A program made the position numbers and the translations under genes. Under the pieces are notes generated by a model that was not told the origin of the DNA, made no database searches, and saw only the letters and a program-made list of their open reading frames with translations. This document shows, piece by piece, positions 35,892 through 44,132 of a stretch of 64,000 nucleotides of DNA (its first letter is position 1; every line of letters begins with the position of its first letter). The stretch lies in NCBI GenBank assembly GCA_029556545.1, contig JAKQEQ010000171.1, forward strand, positions 37,898 through 101,897. The letters are read 5' to 3'. The stretch is from Candidatus Hydrogenedentota bacterium. Lineage in GTDB: Bacteria; Hydrogenedentota; Hydrogenedentia; Hydrogenedentales; JAGMZX01.

Positions 35892-36683
35892 ATGATTCGC
35901 GCGTTGTTTACAGCGGCCACGGGCATGATCGGCCAGCAATTGCACGTGGATACCATCGCCAACAACTTGGCGAACGTCAACACGACCGGCTTCAAGAAGA
36001 GCAGGGTCAACTTCCAGGACCTCATCTACGAAACGATCCGTCCCGCCGGCAACGAGACCGCCGCGGGCGTGACCTTGCCCGAGGGCATCCAGGTCGGCCA
36101 CGGCGTGCGCCCGAGCGCCATCTCGAAGTTGTTCACGCCCGGCGCCGCCATCCAGACCGGCCAGCCGCTCGATCTCTACATCGAGGGCGACGGTTTCTTC
36201 CAGGTCGAGATGCCGGACGGCACGGTCGCCTACACACGCGACGGCGCGTTCAAGCTCAATCAGGAAGGGACCATTCTGACCGCCGACGGATTTGTGCTGT
36301 CGCCCGCTATCAACATTCCGACGGACGCGGAACTGATCACGATTTCGAGTGACGGCAACATTTCGGTGCGTGTTCCGGGCGATAGTTCGCCCCAAGCGCT
36401 CGGCCAACTGGAATTGGCGCGGTTCTCAAATCCGGCGGGACTCGACGCGCGGCTCGGGCGCAATCTGCTGCTCGAGACGGAGGCGTCCGGCGCGCCGACG
36501 ACGGGCACGCCCGGCCTCGACGGACTCGGGAACATCGCGCAGGGCTTCCTCGAAAACTCGAACGTGCAGGTGGTCGAGGAAATCTTGCAGTTGATCATTG
36601 CGCAGCGCGCTTATGAGGCGAACTCCCGGGTCATCACGACTTCCGATGAAATGCTTCAGGTCGCGAATCAGATTCGGCGATAA
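35892..36683 (+). CDS. flgG: Flagellar distal rod protein FlgG
   Basis: 263 residues. N-terminal MIRALFTAATGMIGQQLHVD and NNLANVNTTGFKKSR, central DLYIEGDGFFQVEMPDG, and the C-terminal rod/hook signature ENSNVQVVEEILQLIIAQRAYEAN split across the family pattern. Part of the rod that crosses the periplasm, passing through the P- and L-rings encoded downstream. GGAGGAG lies upstream of the ATG; 21 bases after flgF. Confidence 0.95.
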   Translation: MIRALFTAATGMIGQQLHVDTIANNLANVNTTGFKKSRVNFQDLIYETIRPAGNETAAGVTLPEGIQVGHGVRPSAISKLFTPGAAIQTGQPLDLYIEGDGFFQVEMPDGTVAYTRDGAFKLNQEGTILTADGFVLSPAINIPTDAELITISSDGNISVRVPGDSSPQALGQLELARFSNPAGLDARLGRNLLLETEASGAPTTGTPGLDGLGNIAQGFLENSNVQVVEEILQLIIAQRAYEANSRVITTSDEMLQVANQIRR

Positions 36684-36702
36684 GAGGACGACGTGAACTG
36701 AT

Positions 36703-37656
36703 ATGACGCAGAATGAACTCAGCCTTGGCATGATCTTCCTCGCGGCCGTGCTCGTCGCGGCGGGCGTCGCGGCGGACACGCTCGTGCTCAAGGATGAGGC
36801 CTACGTGCGCGGGCCGAACGTGCTCCTCGGCGAAGTGGCGCAAATCGAGGGCGAACTTGCGCCCGTTCTAGCAAACGTCGACCTCGGGCTCGCCGCGCTG
36901 CCCGGCGACTCGAAGCGGCTGCACGCGGCGCTGGTCGAGGCCCGCATCCGCAACGCCGGCATCGACGTGGACAGTCTTGAGGTGGGGGGCGCGTCGAGTG
37001 TGAGGGCCACGACGCTCTACCTCGAGATCACGCGCGAAATGGTCGTCGGCTCGCTCCGCGAGTTCATCGAAACGGAAATGCCGTGGGACCCCGCCGACAC
37101 ATTGATTGACATTGTCCCCGCCGCGCTCGATTTCCGCGTGCCCGACGGCGAGGTCATCTTCGACTGGAGACCGAATCCGCAATACGGCTACCTCGGGCCG
37201 GGCGTGTTTCGAGGCGAAGTGATCGTTGACGGCCAGACGCAGAAGCGGTTTACGCTGAAGGCCAATGTCGAGAGCTACGGCGACGTGCTCGTCGCCGCGG
37301 CGGACATCCCCCGCGGCGCGCCCATCAGCGCGTCGCAGGTCGAGGTGCGCAAGCGCTCGCTGGCCAAGGTCGAGTCGGGCGCGTTTCGCGATCCCGCCGA
37401 CCTTGCCGGATACGTGGCGCGCACGACTATCTTTCCCGGCCAGGAAATCACGAAACGCAATGTGCAGCCGCGCATTCTCGTGAAGCGTAATCAGCTTGTC
37501 GCCGTTGAAATGCAGTCGGGCGGGCTGCGCCTGCAAACCCAGGCGCGGGCGCTGACAGCGGGTGCGGCGGGCGACGTGATCCTCTGCGCGAACCTCAATT
37601 CGCGGGCCGAATTCCAAGGCATCGTGCGCGCGGACGGCGTCGTTGTGGTGCCGTGA
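36703..37656 (+). CDS. flgA: Flagellar P-ring assembly chaperone FlgA
   Basis: 317 residues, on the long side for FlgA. Signal-like N-terminus (LGMIFLAAVLVAAGVAAD), N-terminal domain, and C-terminal SAF-type region: VLVAAADIPRGAPISASQVE, RTTIFPGQEITKRNVQPR, VKRNQLVAVEMQSGGLRLQTQARAL and GDVILCANLNSRAEFQGIV as shorter family blocks. It helps FlgI assemble the P-ring in the periplasm. 20 bases after flgG, 28 before flgH. Confidence 0.92.
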   Translation: MTQNELSLGMIFLAAVLVAAGVAADTLVLKDEAYVRGPNVLLGEVAQIEGELAPVLANVDLGLAALPGDSKRLHAALVEARIRNAGIDVDSLEVGGASSVRATTLYLEITREMVVGSLREFIETEMPWDPADTLIDIVPAALDFRVPDGEVIFDWRPNPQYGYLGPGVFRGEVIVDGQTQKRFTLKANVESYGDVLVAAADIPRGAPISASQVEVRKRSLAKVESGAFRDPADLAGYVARTTIFPGQEITKRNVQPRILVKRNQLVAVEMQSGGLRLQTQARALTAGAAGDVILCANLNSRAEFQGIVRADGVVVVP

Positions 37657-37684
37657 ACGGCTACAAAGAGCAGGAGTAAAGGCG

Positions 37685-38332
37685 ATGCAACTCAGACTTG
37701 TCGTGTGGGCGCTCCTGGCGGGCGCGCTCCTGGCCGGCGCCGCCGCGTGGGCCGACTCGCTTTTCGATCACCAGGCACAGCAGGCGGGCACACTGACCGC
37801 CGAGCCGAGAGCAAAGTTCAAGACAGGCGACATTATCACGGTGCTTGTGCGCGAGAAGACCACAGCCAGTACGCGCGTGGACACGCGCACGCGGAAAGAG
37901 TCGGACGTCGAGAGTGAGGCAGACCCCAACGATAACATGTTCTGGGTCGGCGGCGAAGACAGCGACACCAACGGCATCTTCAACCCGGGCGAATTGCCGA
38001 ACTGGAAGGTCGAGGCGGAGAACGAGCACCGCTCCCGCGGCGAAACGCGTCGCACCAACGAATTCGTGACGACCATCACCTGCACCGTCATCGAGGTGAT
38101 GCCCAACGACAACCTGATGCTTCAGGGCGAAAAACGGATTACGACGAACCGGGAAGACTCGCTGTTCATCGTGCGCGGCATGGTGCGCGCCAAAGACGTA
38201 ACGCCGCAAAACACGGTGCTTTCGACGCAAATGGCGAACGCGACGGTCGAGCTCAAGGGCAAAGGCGCGTTGTGGAACAGCGACCGCCGCGGCTTGCTGA
38301 CCCGGTTCCTGGACTGGTTCTCGCCGTTCTAG
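37685..38332 (+). CDS. flgH: Flagellar L-ring protein FlgH
   Basis: 215 residues. Motifs KFKTGDIITVLVREKTTAS, TITCTVIEVMPNDNLMLQGEK and VRAKDVTPQNTVLSTQMANA are FlgH patterns. The signal peptide ends GAAAWADS and has no lipobox cysteine, while enterobacterial FlgH is a lipoprotein, so this one must sit in the outer membrane differently. AGGAG is ahead of the ATG; the track start is 14 codons earlier. Its presence supports a double-membrane cell. Confidence 0.93.
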   Translation: MQLRLVVWALLAGALLAGAAAWADSLFDHQAQQAGTLTAEPRAKFKTGDIITVLVREKTTASTRVDTRTRKESDVESEADPNDNMFWVGGEDSDTNGIFNPGELPNWKVEAENEHRSRGETRRTNEFVTTITCTVIEVMPNDNLMLQGEKRITTNREDSLFIVRGMVRAKDVTPQNTVLSTQMANATVELKGKGALWNSDRRGLLTRFLDWFSPF

Positions 38333-38340
38333 GCGCCGTG

Positions 38341-38365
38341 GAGTCGAGAACGAGAACGAGTATGA
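38341..38365. repeat. Short RCTCGT/ACGAGA hexamer-type repeat
   Basis: GAGTCGAGAACGAGAACGAG between flgH and flgI is, on the other strand, CTCGTTCTCGTTCTCGACTC, a short member of the same hexamer family as the array at 63835-63876. Only about three units. Confidence 0.5.
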
Positions 38366-38379
38366 ACAAGGACTGAGGA

Positions 38380-39507
38380 ATGCGGATCATGGCGTGGCGA
38401 TCCACGAAATTACGACGGCTGATCGCGGGCGTGGCAGGGACGGCGCTTCTCTTGGCCGTCGGAGCGGCGCATGCCGCGAAACTGCGTGACCTGTGCGAAA
38501 TTCAGGGCGCGCAGCAGAACCTGCTCAAGGGCGTCGGCGTCGTCGTCGGGCTCGCGGGCACGGGCGACAAGGCGCCCATCGCCGTCAAGTCGCAGGAACG
38601 CATCCTCGAACGCCTCGGCATCGACGTGCAGGACCTCAAGCAACTCAAGTCGGACAATATCGCCGTGGTCATGGTCACTACTTACCTGCCGCCCTTCGCG
38701 AAGCAGGGCACGCGGCTCGATGTGCAGGTGGCGTCGTTGCACGACGCCAAGAGCCTCGAGGGCGGCACCTTGCTCGAAACCCACCTTCGCGGGCCGGGCG
38801 ACAGCGAAGCGGTCTACGCCGTCGCGCAGGGGGCCGTGTCCGTCGGCGGGTTCAACGCGGACGCGGGCGGCACAAGCCTGCGCAAGAATCACGTGACCGC
38901 CGGGCGCATCCCCATGGGCGCGGTGGTCGAGCGCGAGGTGCCCGCGACCATCACCGACGGCGAACGACTCATCCTGATCCTCAAGGACCCGGACTTCATC
39001 CGTGCGAATACGATTCAACAGTTGATTTGCGGCAAGTACGGTCCCGACGCCGCGCAAGCTTATGGGGCCGGCACGGTCCGCGTTACCATCCCCGAGGCGG
39101 AACGGGCGAACCTCGTCGCGTTTATTGCGGCGCTTCAGGATACCGAAGTGCCGACCCAGGCGCCCACGCGCGTCGTCATCAACGAACGCACGGGCACCAT
39201 CGTGGTCGGCGGCAACGTAATGATCAAGCCGTGCCAAGTCGCCCACGGCGGCCTCACCATCAAGATCGCCGCGACGCCGATTATCGCGCAGCCGCTGCCG
39301 TTCACCGACGCCGCGGCCATCGAGACGACCATGTTCGATATGGAGGCCGAGGAAATCGAGGCGCACCTGATGCCCGTCGAGGGCACGTCGGCCGGCGAGG
39401 TGGCCGAGGCGCTGAACAAGCTCAAGGTCACCCCGCGCGACATGATCTCGATATTCCAGGCGTTGCGCGAAGCTGGCGCACTCGAAGCGGATTTGGAGAC
39501 GATGTAA
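38380..39507 (+). CDS. flgI: Flagellar P-ring protein FlgI
   Basis: 375 residues. Signal peptide (VAGTALLLAVGAAHAA), then RDLCEIQGAQQNLLKGVGVVVGLAGTGD, VVMVTTYLPPFAKQGTRLDVQVAS, GTLLETHLRGPG, VAQGAVSVGGF and VINERTGTIVVGGNV, in family order. The C-terminus ends LEADLETM with a TAATG stop/start junction. ATG 38380 follows AAGGA at eight bases; ATG 38389, with GAGGA nine bases ahead, is equally possible. P-ring sits in the periplasm around the rod. Confidence 0.95.
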   Translation: MRIMAWRSTKLRRLIAGVAGTALLLAVGAAHAAKLRDLCEIQGAQQNLLKGVGVVVGLAGTGDKAPIAVKSQERILERLGIDVQDLKQLKSDNIAVVMVTTYLPPFAKQGTRLDVQVASLHDAKSLEGGTLLETHLRGPGDSEAVYAVAQGAVSVGGFNADAGGTSLRKNHVTAGRIPMGAVVEREVPATITDGERLILILKDPDFIRANTIQQLICGKYGPDAAQAYGAGTVRVTIPEAERANLVAFIAALQDTEVPTQAPTRVVINERTGTIVVGGNVMIKPCQVAHGGLTIKIAATPIIAQPLPFTDAAAIETTMFDMEAEEIEAHLMPVEGTSAGEVAEALNKLKVTPRDMISIFQALREAGALEADLETM

Positions 39508-39691
39508 TGTTATACAACGTTGTGGCCGGTCTCCCGACCGCGCCACAGAATCGACCGAAGGTCTCCCACTCGTGGCACCGGCGTTCCGCCCGTGATTCGA
39601 GACATGGGCAAGATGCCCATGCCACGCTTGTTGTGGCCGGTCTGCCGGACACAGCAAGACACACGGACTTGGAGGCGATGTAATGCTGTAC
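39489..39691. repeat. Insertion flanked by 27-bp imperfect direct repeats, between flgI and flgJ
   Basis: The flgI-stop/flgJ-start segment occurs twice, at 39489-39515 and 39665-39691, 23 of 27 bases identical and all four differences transitions. Between them lie two copies of TTGTGGCCGGTCT (39520-39532 and 39631-39643) and a hairpin CATGGGCA-AGA-TGCCCATG (39603-39621). The offset is 176 bp. Looks like an extragenic repeat element inserted with duplication of its target. Confidence 0.75.
39507..39683 (+). CDS. 58-codon ORF created by the insertion, stop overlapping flgJ start
   Basis: It starts in the flgI TAATG and ends in the TAATG of flgJ, so the stop/start coupling is duplicated rather than broken. 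The predicted peptide begins MLYNVVAGLPTAPQ and contains VVAGLPDTARH, which is typical of translated extragenic repeats rather than of a conserved protein. Any value is probably in handing ribosomes from flgI to flgJ. I do not claim a protein function. Confidence 0.3.
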   Translation: MLYNVVAGLPTAPQNRPKVSHSWHRRSARDSRHGQDAHATLVVAGLPDTARHTDLEAM

Positions 39692-40030
39692 GTCAATCCC
39701 CTCGAAGTCCGCTACACCGCGCGTGTCGACGCGGCGTTGACCGGCGCAGCGCGCGAAGAACGCGCCGTCCAGGAATTCGAACGCTTCTTCCTTTACACCT
39801 TGCTGCGCGAAATGCGGCGGACCGTGCCGCGCGACGGCCTCTTTGGCGCGGACCAGTCGCGGCAAGTGGCGGAGGACATGCTGGACGACGTCTTCGCGGG
39901 CGAAATGGCCCGGTCCGGGCAAATCGGCATCGCAAAGCAGATTCAGGAACAGTTGCGGCAACAGAATTCAAGCGGGGGCGGCGGCCTGCCGATAGATGGC
40001 GTAGGCACACCGCCGTATCCGCGGGAGTGA
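39683..40030 (+). CDS. flgJ: FlgJ N-terminal-type rod-binding protein
   Basis: 115 residues, equal to only the rod-scaffold half of enterobacterial FlgJ; the peptidoglycan hydrolase domain is absent, as in many non-enterobacterial flagellar systems. Motifs: QEFERFFLYTLLREMRRTVP, SRQVAEDMLDDVFAGEMAR and GIAKQIQEQL. A Gly/Ser-rich tail follows. It starts on a TAATG junction and the next gene starts five bases after its stop. Wall opening for the rod must be done by a separate enzyme. Confidence 0.88.
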   Translation: MLYVNPLEVRYTARVDAALTGAAREERAVQEFERFFLYTLLREMRRTVPRDGLFGADQSRQVAEDMLDDVFAGEMARSGQIGIAKQIQEQLRQQNSSGGGGLPIDGVGTPPYPRE

Positions 40031-40034
40031 CATC

Positions 40035-40391
40035 ATGAGCCTTATCGAAAGCTTGGGCGCGGCGGGCGCCGTATTGCGCGGAGCCCAGGGCGTGATTCGC
40101 GAACTGCGCCGACCCCGCGGGGCCGACGCCGCATTCGCGGCGGTCTTGCGCGAGCAACTGCAACGCAATGACCCGGCGGCGACACAGCGGATGACGCTTG
40201 AGATCAATGAGCAGAGCGCGCGCTTCGTCGCGTTGCGCGACGCGGACGGCGACGGCCTGCTCACGCTCGACGAGAGCGGTCTTACGCGGGAAGAGTTTCT
40301 GCGTCTCGATACAGACGGTGACGGGCGGCTCAGCGCCGCCGAAGTCGCGCGGCCGGCGCTTGACGCGCTTCAGCCCGCGCGGAACGGATGA
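40035..40391 (+). CDS. EF-hand calcium-binding protein in the flagellar operon
   Basis: 118 residues. A helical N-terminal half is followed by two EF-hand loops, RDADGDGLLTLDE and LDTDGDGRLSAAEV, both with the Asp-x-Asp-x-Asp-Gly and position-12 Glu pattern needed to bind calcium. No signal peptide, so it is predicted cytoplasmic. It lies between flgJ (5 bases) and flgN (ATGA overlap), so it is translated as part of the flagellar operon. I know no standard flagellar protein of this type; a calcium-responsive assembly or export factor is a guess. Confidence 0.75.
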   Translation: MSLIESLGAAGAVLRGAQGVIRELRRPRGADAAFAAVLREQLQRNDPAATQRMTLEINEQSARFVALRDADGDGLLTLDESGLTREEFLRLDTDGDGRLSAAEVARPALDALQPARNG

Positions 40392-40912
40392 CAAACATGG
40401 ACGAAATCAACGATACATTGAATGAACTTTGCGCACACTGTGACGAGGAAGCGGAGCGCCAGGAGACCGTCCTCGAGGTATGCCGCGCACAACTGCACGC
40501 GGCGCGCGCCCACGATCTCGAACAACTCGAAGCCAAGACGGCGGTCCTGCTTCTGCTCATCCAGGATACTGCCAACGCGGAGAGGACGCGCCTGCGGCTG
40601 CTGCGCGACGTGGCGGAACATTTTCGGCTTCCCCCCGGACAGGAAACGCTGACCGGCCTGATCGCCGCCGTGCCCGCGCCGTGGTCCGCGCGCCTCCGGG
40701 AATTCCAGGCGCGCCTGCGCGCGGCGGTCGAGGAAACGCGCCACGTCGTACGACAGAACCGCATGGTGATGCGGCGCTCGCTGAGCGTGCTGAATCGCGC
40801 CCTCGAAGCGGCGTTTCAAACCGCCGGCGTATCCCGCAGCGCATACGATGCGCGTGGCGAAGCGCGGCGCGGTGTCGCGCCGCAAGCGGCGGTGCTCGAC
40901 CAACGCGGGTAG
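40388..40912 (+). CDS. flgN: FlgN-family flagellar export chaperone
   Basis: 174 residues, all helical. The N-terminal half has the FlgN pattern of a long helix pair (LNELCAHCDEEAERQETVLEVCRAQ, HDLEQLEAKTAVLLLLIQD), and the C-terminal region (RQNRMVMRRSLSVLNRALEAAF) matches the substrate-binding end. FlgN escorts FlgK and FlgL to the export gate. The gene is followed by flgL, but flgK is not between them. An internal ATG at 40397 is an alternative start. Confidence 0.8.
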   Translation: MTNMDEINDTLNELCAHCDEEAERQETVLEVCRAQLHAARAHDLEQLEAKTAVLLLLIQDTANAERTRLRLLRDVAEHFRLPPGQETLTGLIAAVPAPWSARLREFQARLRAAVEETRHVVRQNRMVMRRSLSVLNRALEAAFQTAGVSRSAYDARGEARRGVAPQAAVLDQRG

Positions 40913-40978
40913 ATGAACACAAGTAGCAGAAGAGGAGAGCGTTGCTGACGCTCAGGAAGCGTCCAGCGAGGTTGCACG

Positions 40979-41902
40979 ATGCCGTACATTCGGATTACGC
41001 AGGGAATCGTAATGAGCCGGATTCTGGCGGATCTGAGCCGTCAGACGCGCCGACTGCTCGATCTCGAACGGCAACTGGCGACCGGGCAGCGCGTGAATAC
41101 GCCGTCGGACGACCCGCTCGCCGCGCGGCGCGCCATCGCCGCGCAAGCCGAGATCACGGCAAATTCCCAATTCATGACCAACATCTCCACCGCGCAGCCC
41201 ATCCTGGTCGACACCGAATCCGCCTTGCGCACCGCGCTGGACTACATCCAGCGCGCGAACGAATTGACGCTTCAGGGCCTCAACGCGACGAATACCCAGG
41301 ATCAACGCGACCAGATCGCGAACGAGGTAGACCAAATCATCGAAGGCGTGCTTCAACAGGCGAACAGCTTCAGTTCGGGGCGTTATCTCTTCGGCGGCAC
41401 GCGAACGCTCGCGGAGCCGTTTTCGGTGACCCGCGACGCGAACGGCGAAATCACCGCCGTGACCTATGTCGGGAACGACGAAGACATCACCGTCGAAATC
41501 GCGAACGGCATCCGGCTTCCAATAAACATCACCGGCCAAGCCGCGTTCACGTTCACGTCGCCCTCCACCGTGGATGTCCTCCAGACCCTTGTCCAGATTC
41601 GCGACAACCTGCGCACGGGCGACTCCGCGGGACTCGAAACGCGCCTCGGCGAGCTAGGCCAGGCGCAGAGCCAGGTGCTCATCGTCATGTCACGGATTGG
41701 CGCTGTCCAGCGCCGTCTCGAGGACGTGACCGCGAACCTCGACGAGATCAACGTGCAGTTGCAGCGCGTCATCTCGGACAACATCGACGCGGATTTCGCC
41801 GAATTGCTCGTGAACCTCAACGCGCAGACAAACGCCTATCAGGCCGCGCTGAACGCCTCCGCCCGCATCATTCAGCCCAGCCTCCTCGATTTCATCCGCT
41901 AA
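40979..41902 (+). CDS. flgL: Flagellar hook-filament junction protein FlgL
   Basis: 307 residues. N-terminal flagellin-like helices (IRITQGIVMSRILADLSRQ, LERQLATGQRVNTPSDDPLAA), family phrase NSFSSGRYLFGGTRTLAEPF and C-terminal helices ending LNAQTNAYQAALNASARII with SLLDFIR. It caps the hook before filament assembly. It is the last flagellar gene seen; csrA and fliW, often next, are not here. The upstream 66 bases hold no remnant of flgK. Confidence 0.93.
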   Translation: MPYIRITQGIVMSRILADLSRQTRRLLDLERQLATGQRVNTPSDDPLAARRAIAAQAEITANSQFMTNISTAQPILVDTESALRTALDYIQRANELTLQGLNATNTQDQRDQIANEVDQIIEGVLQQANSFSSGRYLFGGTRTLAEPFSVTRDANGEITAVTYVGNDEDITVEIANGIRLPINITGQAAFTFTSPSTVDVLQTLVQIRDNLRTGDSAGLETRLGELGQAQSQVLIVMSRIGAVQRRLEDVTANLDEINVQLQRVISDNIDADFAELLVNLNAQTNAYQAALNASARIIQPSLLDFIR

Positions 41903-42277
41903 GCCCGCGAGACGCGCGCGCTGCCGCGGCTGCGCCCTGCCGAAAGCAAAGAGGCCGCGCTGTCTCCGGTGGCAACTGCGAGAAAGTGCATTCGGCACAT
42001 TCCCCGTTCATTACAGGTCAGGCGCGCAAACTCGATCTCTTGCGTCCTTTCGGCCCTCTTCGTCCCTCTGGTCCTTTCGGTCCCTTGCGTCCTTATCCGC
42101 TCCCGCTCCTCGTGGGCTTGCCGCAATTCTTTGTGCTAGAGTCTTGCATAATGTTCTTGCTGCGGCCGTCCTTGCGCGGATCCGCGCTACGGGGTCTTGC
42201 TCGGGCCGCGCCCGAGGGCGAAGGAACGGCGGTCGCCCTGATGCGCGCGCAGCGGCTTTGTGGGAGAAGACGCACTG
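41903..42277. other. Intergenic region with 9-bp-period repeat
   Basis: No gene supported. A degenerate 9-bp array (GTCCTTTCG and GTCCCTTGC type units) occupies 42042-42096. A TTGCATAATG at 42144-42153 could contain a -10 (CATAAT) for the ABC permease gene. I see no clear terminator after flgL. Confidence 0.45.
42042..42096. repeat. Degenerate 9-bp-period repeat, GTCCYTTNG type
   Basis: Six units of about 9 bp share a GTCC or GGCC start and a pyrimidine-rich tail (GCGTCCTTT, CGTCCCTCT, GGTCCTTTC, GGTCCCTTG, CGTCCTTAT). One unit is 10 bp. Related in length and first bases to the arrays at 32364 and 63107. Confidence 0.7.
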
Positions 42278-44131
42278 GTGACACGGCTGGCACATGCCAT
42301 GGCCCTATTCGCCGAACTGGCGGTGCTGCTCCTGCTCGGGGTGGCGGTGAGTGCGGGACGTCTGGACCAGGGCTGGGCGTTTCACGGGCCGTTGTTCGGC
42401 GCACTGTTCTTGTCCACGCTTGCGTTGGGGCTGCTGCTGCCCGGCGGATGGACGCGCTCGATTTCCGTGCACGGCCTGCTTGTGCTGGGCGCGGTGATTT
42501 TCGTGCTGCCCTTTGTCTGGTTGTTGGTCACGAGCTTCAAGTATCCCGAGGAGATCACGGCGTATCCGCCGCAATGGATTCCCTCGGTACCCGGGGTGGC
42601 GTTGCGCTCGCCCTTTGTGAGCGCGGAACTGTTCGAGGCGCCGCGCTCCCCCGAGGCGCTCGCACCGGATCGTTGGGAATCGCTCTGGCTCCAGGCGGAA
42701 CAGATCTTGTGGGAGACCGGCGCGGTGATGCTCGGCCCGGAGCGCGCGCGCGGCCTGCCCGAGTCCGAGTTGCGGCCCGCGCTGACACAGGCGTTGTTGG
42801 AAACGGTCTCCCGCGGCGTGCCCGTTGACGTTTGGACGCAGGACGATGCCGCGATACTTGATGCGTTGCGCGCGCGAACGACTCTCGATCGACTAGAGGA
42901 CGTCTGGAGCCTGCTCTTCCGATGTGTCGCTGTGCGCACACCGTCCTTCGCCGACATCGAACGCCGCGAACACACGCTTAATGACCCGGAAGGAAGCCTG
43001 CTGGAAGCCCACGCCGAGCCCATCGGCGCGACGCGGCTCGTCCGGCGGCCGGTGTCGTTGTTCGAGCGAAACGGCGCGCCGCTGCTGCTCGAGTACGATT
43101 TCTCCCAGAGCCGCGATGCTGGATTCCGTGTCGAACTGCCCCTCCCCGCGCCCTCCGAGCAGCTCTTGAGCGTAACGCTCCCGCTGCGCCAGGACCGAAG
43201 CTGGCGCCGCCTGTCCTTCGAGTTCGAGTTGGACGGTCGCCGCTTTGTCTCGAATGCTTCGCTGTACCTCGCCCGCTACCGCTGGCAGGAACTCGCGTTC
43301 AAGATCATCGAGCGCGACGACCGGGACGAGCGCGACGTCGGCATCTGGCCCTTGGTCGCGGCGCGGGATCAAACGGACGTCTTCGACACGCCGGGCCGTT
43401 GCCGCATGACGTTGCGAATTCACAGCATATCGGCCCTTGCCGCTCTCTGGAACAAATACACGCAGAATTACCGCGACGCCTGGGTGGCGGGCAGGCATTG
43501 GAGCAGCTACATCTTCAACAGCGGCTACCTCGTCGTTCTCAACGTACTGGGGCAAGTCGTCGCGTGTTCGCTGGTCGCCTACGCCTTCTCGCGGCTGAGC
43601 TGGCCGGGGCGCGACCTGCTCTTCTTCGTCATGTTGGCTACGATGATGCTCCCGCCACAGGTGACGATGATCCCCGTGTTTCTCGTGTTCAAACACCTGG
43701 GCTGGTACAACACGCTCAAACCTCTATGGGTTCCCGCGTTTACCGGCGCGGCCTTCTTCATCTTCCTGCTGCGACAATTCATGATGGGCATTCCCCGCGA
43801 ACTCGAGGAAGCCGCGCGCATCGACGGCTGCGGTTACTACGGGACCTACGCGCGCATCATCCTCCCGCTGATGAAGCCGGCACTCGCCGCCGTGGGCGTG
43901 TTCACATTCATGAATACCTGGAACGATTTCATGGGCCCGCTGATCTACGTCAGCGATCAGCGGCTTTACCCCCTGGCGCTCGGGCTCTTCGACTTCCGCC
44001 AGGAACACGGCGGGGAGTTCGGGATGCTCATGGCCGCCTCGACGCTCATGATTCTACCCGTGGTGCTGCTCTTCTTCTTTGCCCAGCGGTATTTCATCCA
44101 GGGCGTCACCTTGACGGGAATGAAGAACTGA
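42278..44131 (+). CDS. Sugar ABC transporter permease (MalG-like) with large inserted domain
   Basis: 617 residues, about twice the usual 280. Three N-terminal membrane segments (two extra), then a MalG-type start (PFVWLLVTSFKYPEEITAYPPQWIP), about 290 residues of extracytoplasmic sequence, then the rest of a normal permease: NYRDAW, five membrane segments, and the ATPase-contact EAA motif EEAARIDGCGYYGTYARIILPL. The insert contains beta-strand-rich stretches such as LSFEFELDGRRFVSNASLYL that suggest a sandwich fold. GTG 42278 with GGGAGAAG upstream is favoured; GTG 42260 and ATG 42299 are alternatives. No partner permease, ATPase or binding protein lies beside it. Confidence 0.85.
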   Translation: MTRLAHAMALFAELAVLLLLGVAVSAGRLDQGWAFHGPLFGALFLSTLALGLLLPGGWTRSISVHGLLVLGAVIFVLPFVWLLVTSFKYPEEITAYPPQWIPSVPGVALRSPFVSAELFEAPRSPEALAPDRWESLWLQAEQILWETGAVMLGPERARGLPESELRPALTQALLETVSRGVPVDVWTQDDAAILDALRARTTLDRLEDVWSLLFRCVAVRTPSFADIERREHTLNDPEGSLLEAHAEPIGATRLVRRPVSLFERNGAPLLLEYDFSQSRDAGFRVELPLPAPSEQLLSVTLPLRQDRSWRRLSFEFELDGRRFVSNASLYLARYRWQELAFKIIERDDRDERDVGIWPLVAARDQTDVFDTPGRCRMTLRIHSISALAALWNKYTQNYRDAWVAGRHWSSYIFNSGYLVVLNVLGQVVACSLVAYAFSRLSWPGRDLLFFVMLATMMLPPQVTMIPVFLVFKHLGWYNTLKPLWVPAFTGAAFFIFLLRQFMMGIPRELEEAARIDGCGYYGTYARIILPLMKPALAAVGVFTFMNTWNDFMGPLIYVSDQRLYPLALGLFDFRQEHGGEFGMLMAASTLMILPVVLLFFFAQRYFIQGVTLTGMKN

Positions 44132-44132
44132 A

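Noticed and set aside
40942-42828. 628-residue plus-strand ORF overlapping flgL and the ABC permease
   Set aside because: Arg/Pro/Ala-rich with no recognisable motif, wholly overlapping flgL and the permease start in other frames; a shadow of high-GC coding DNA.
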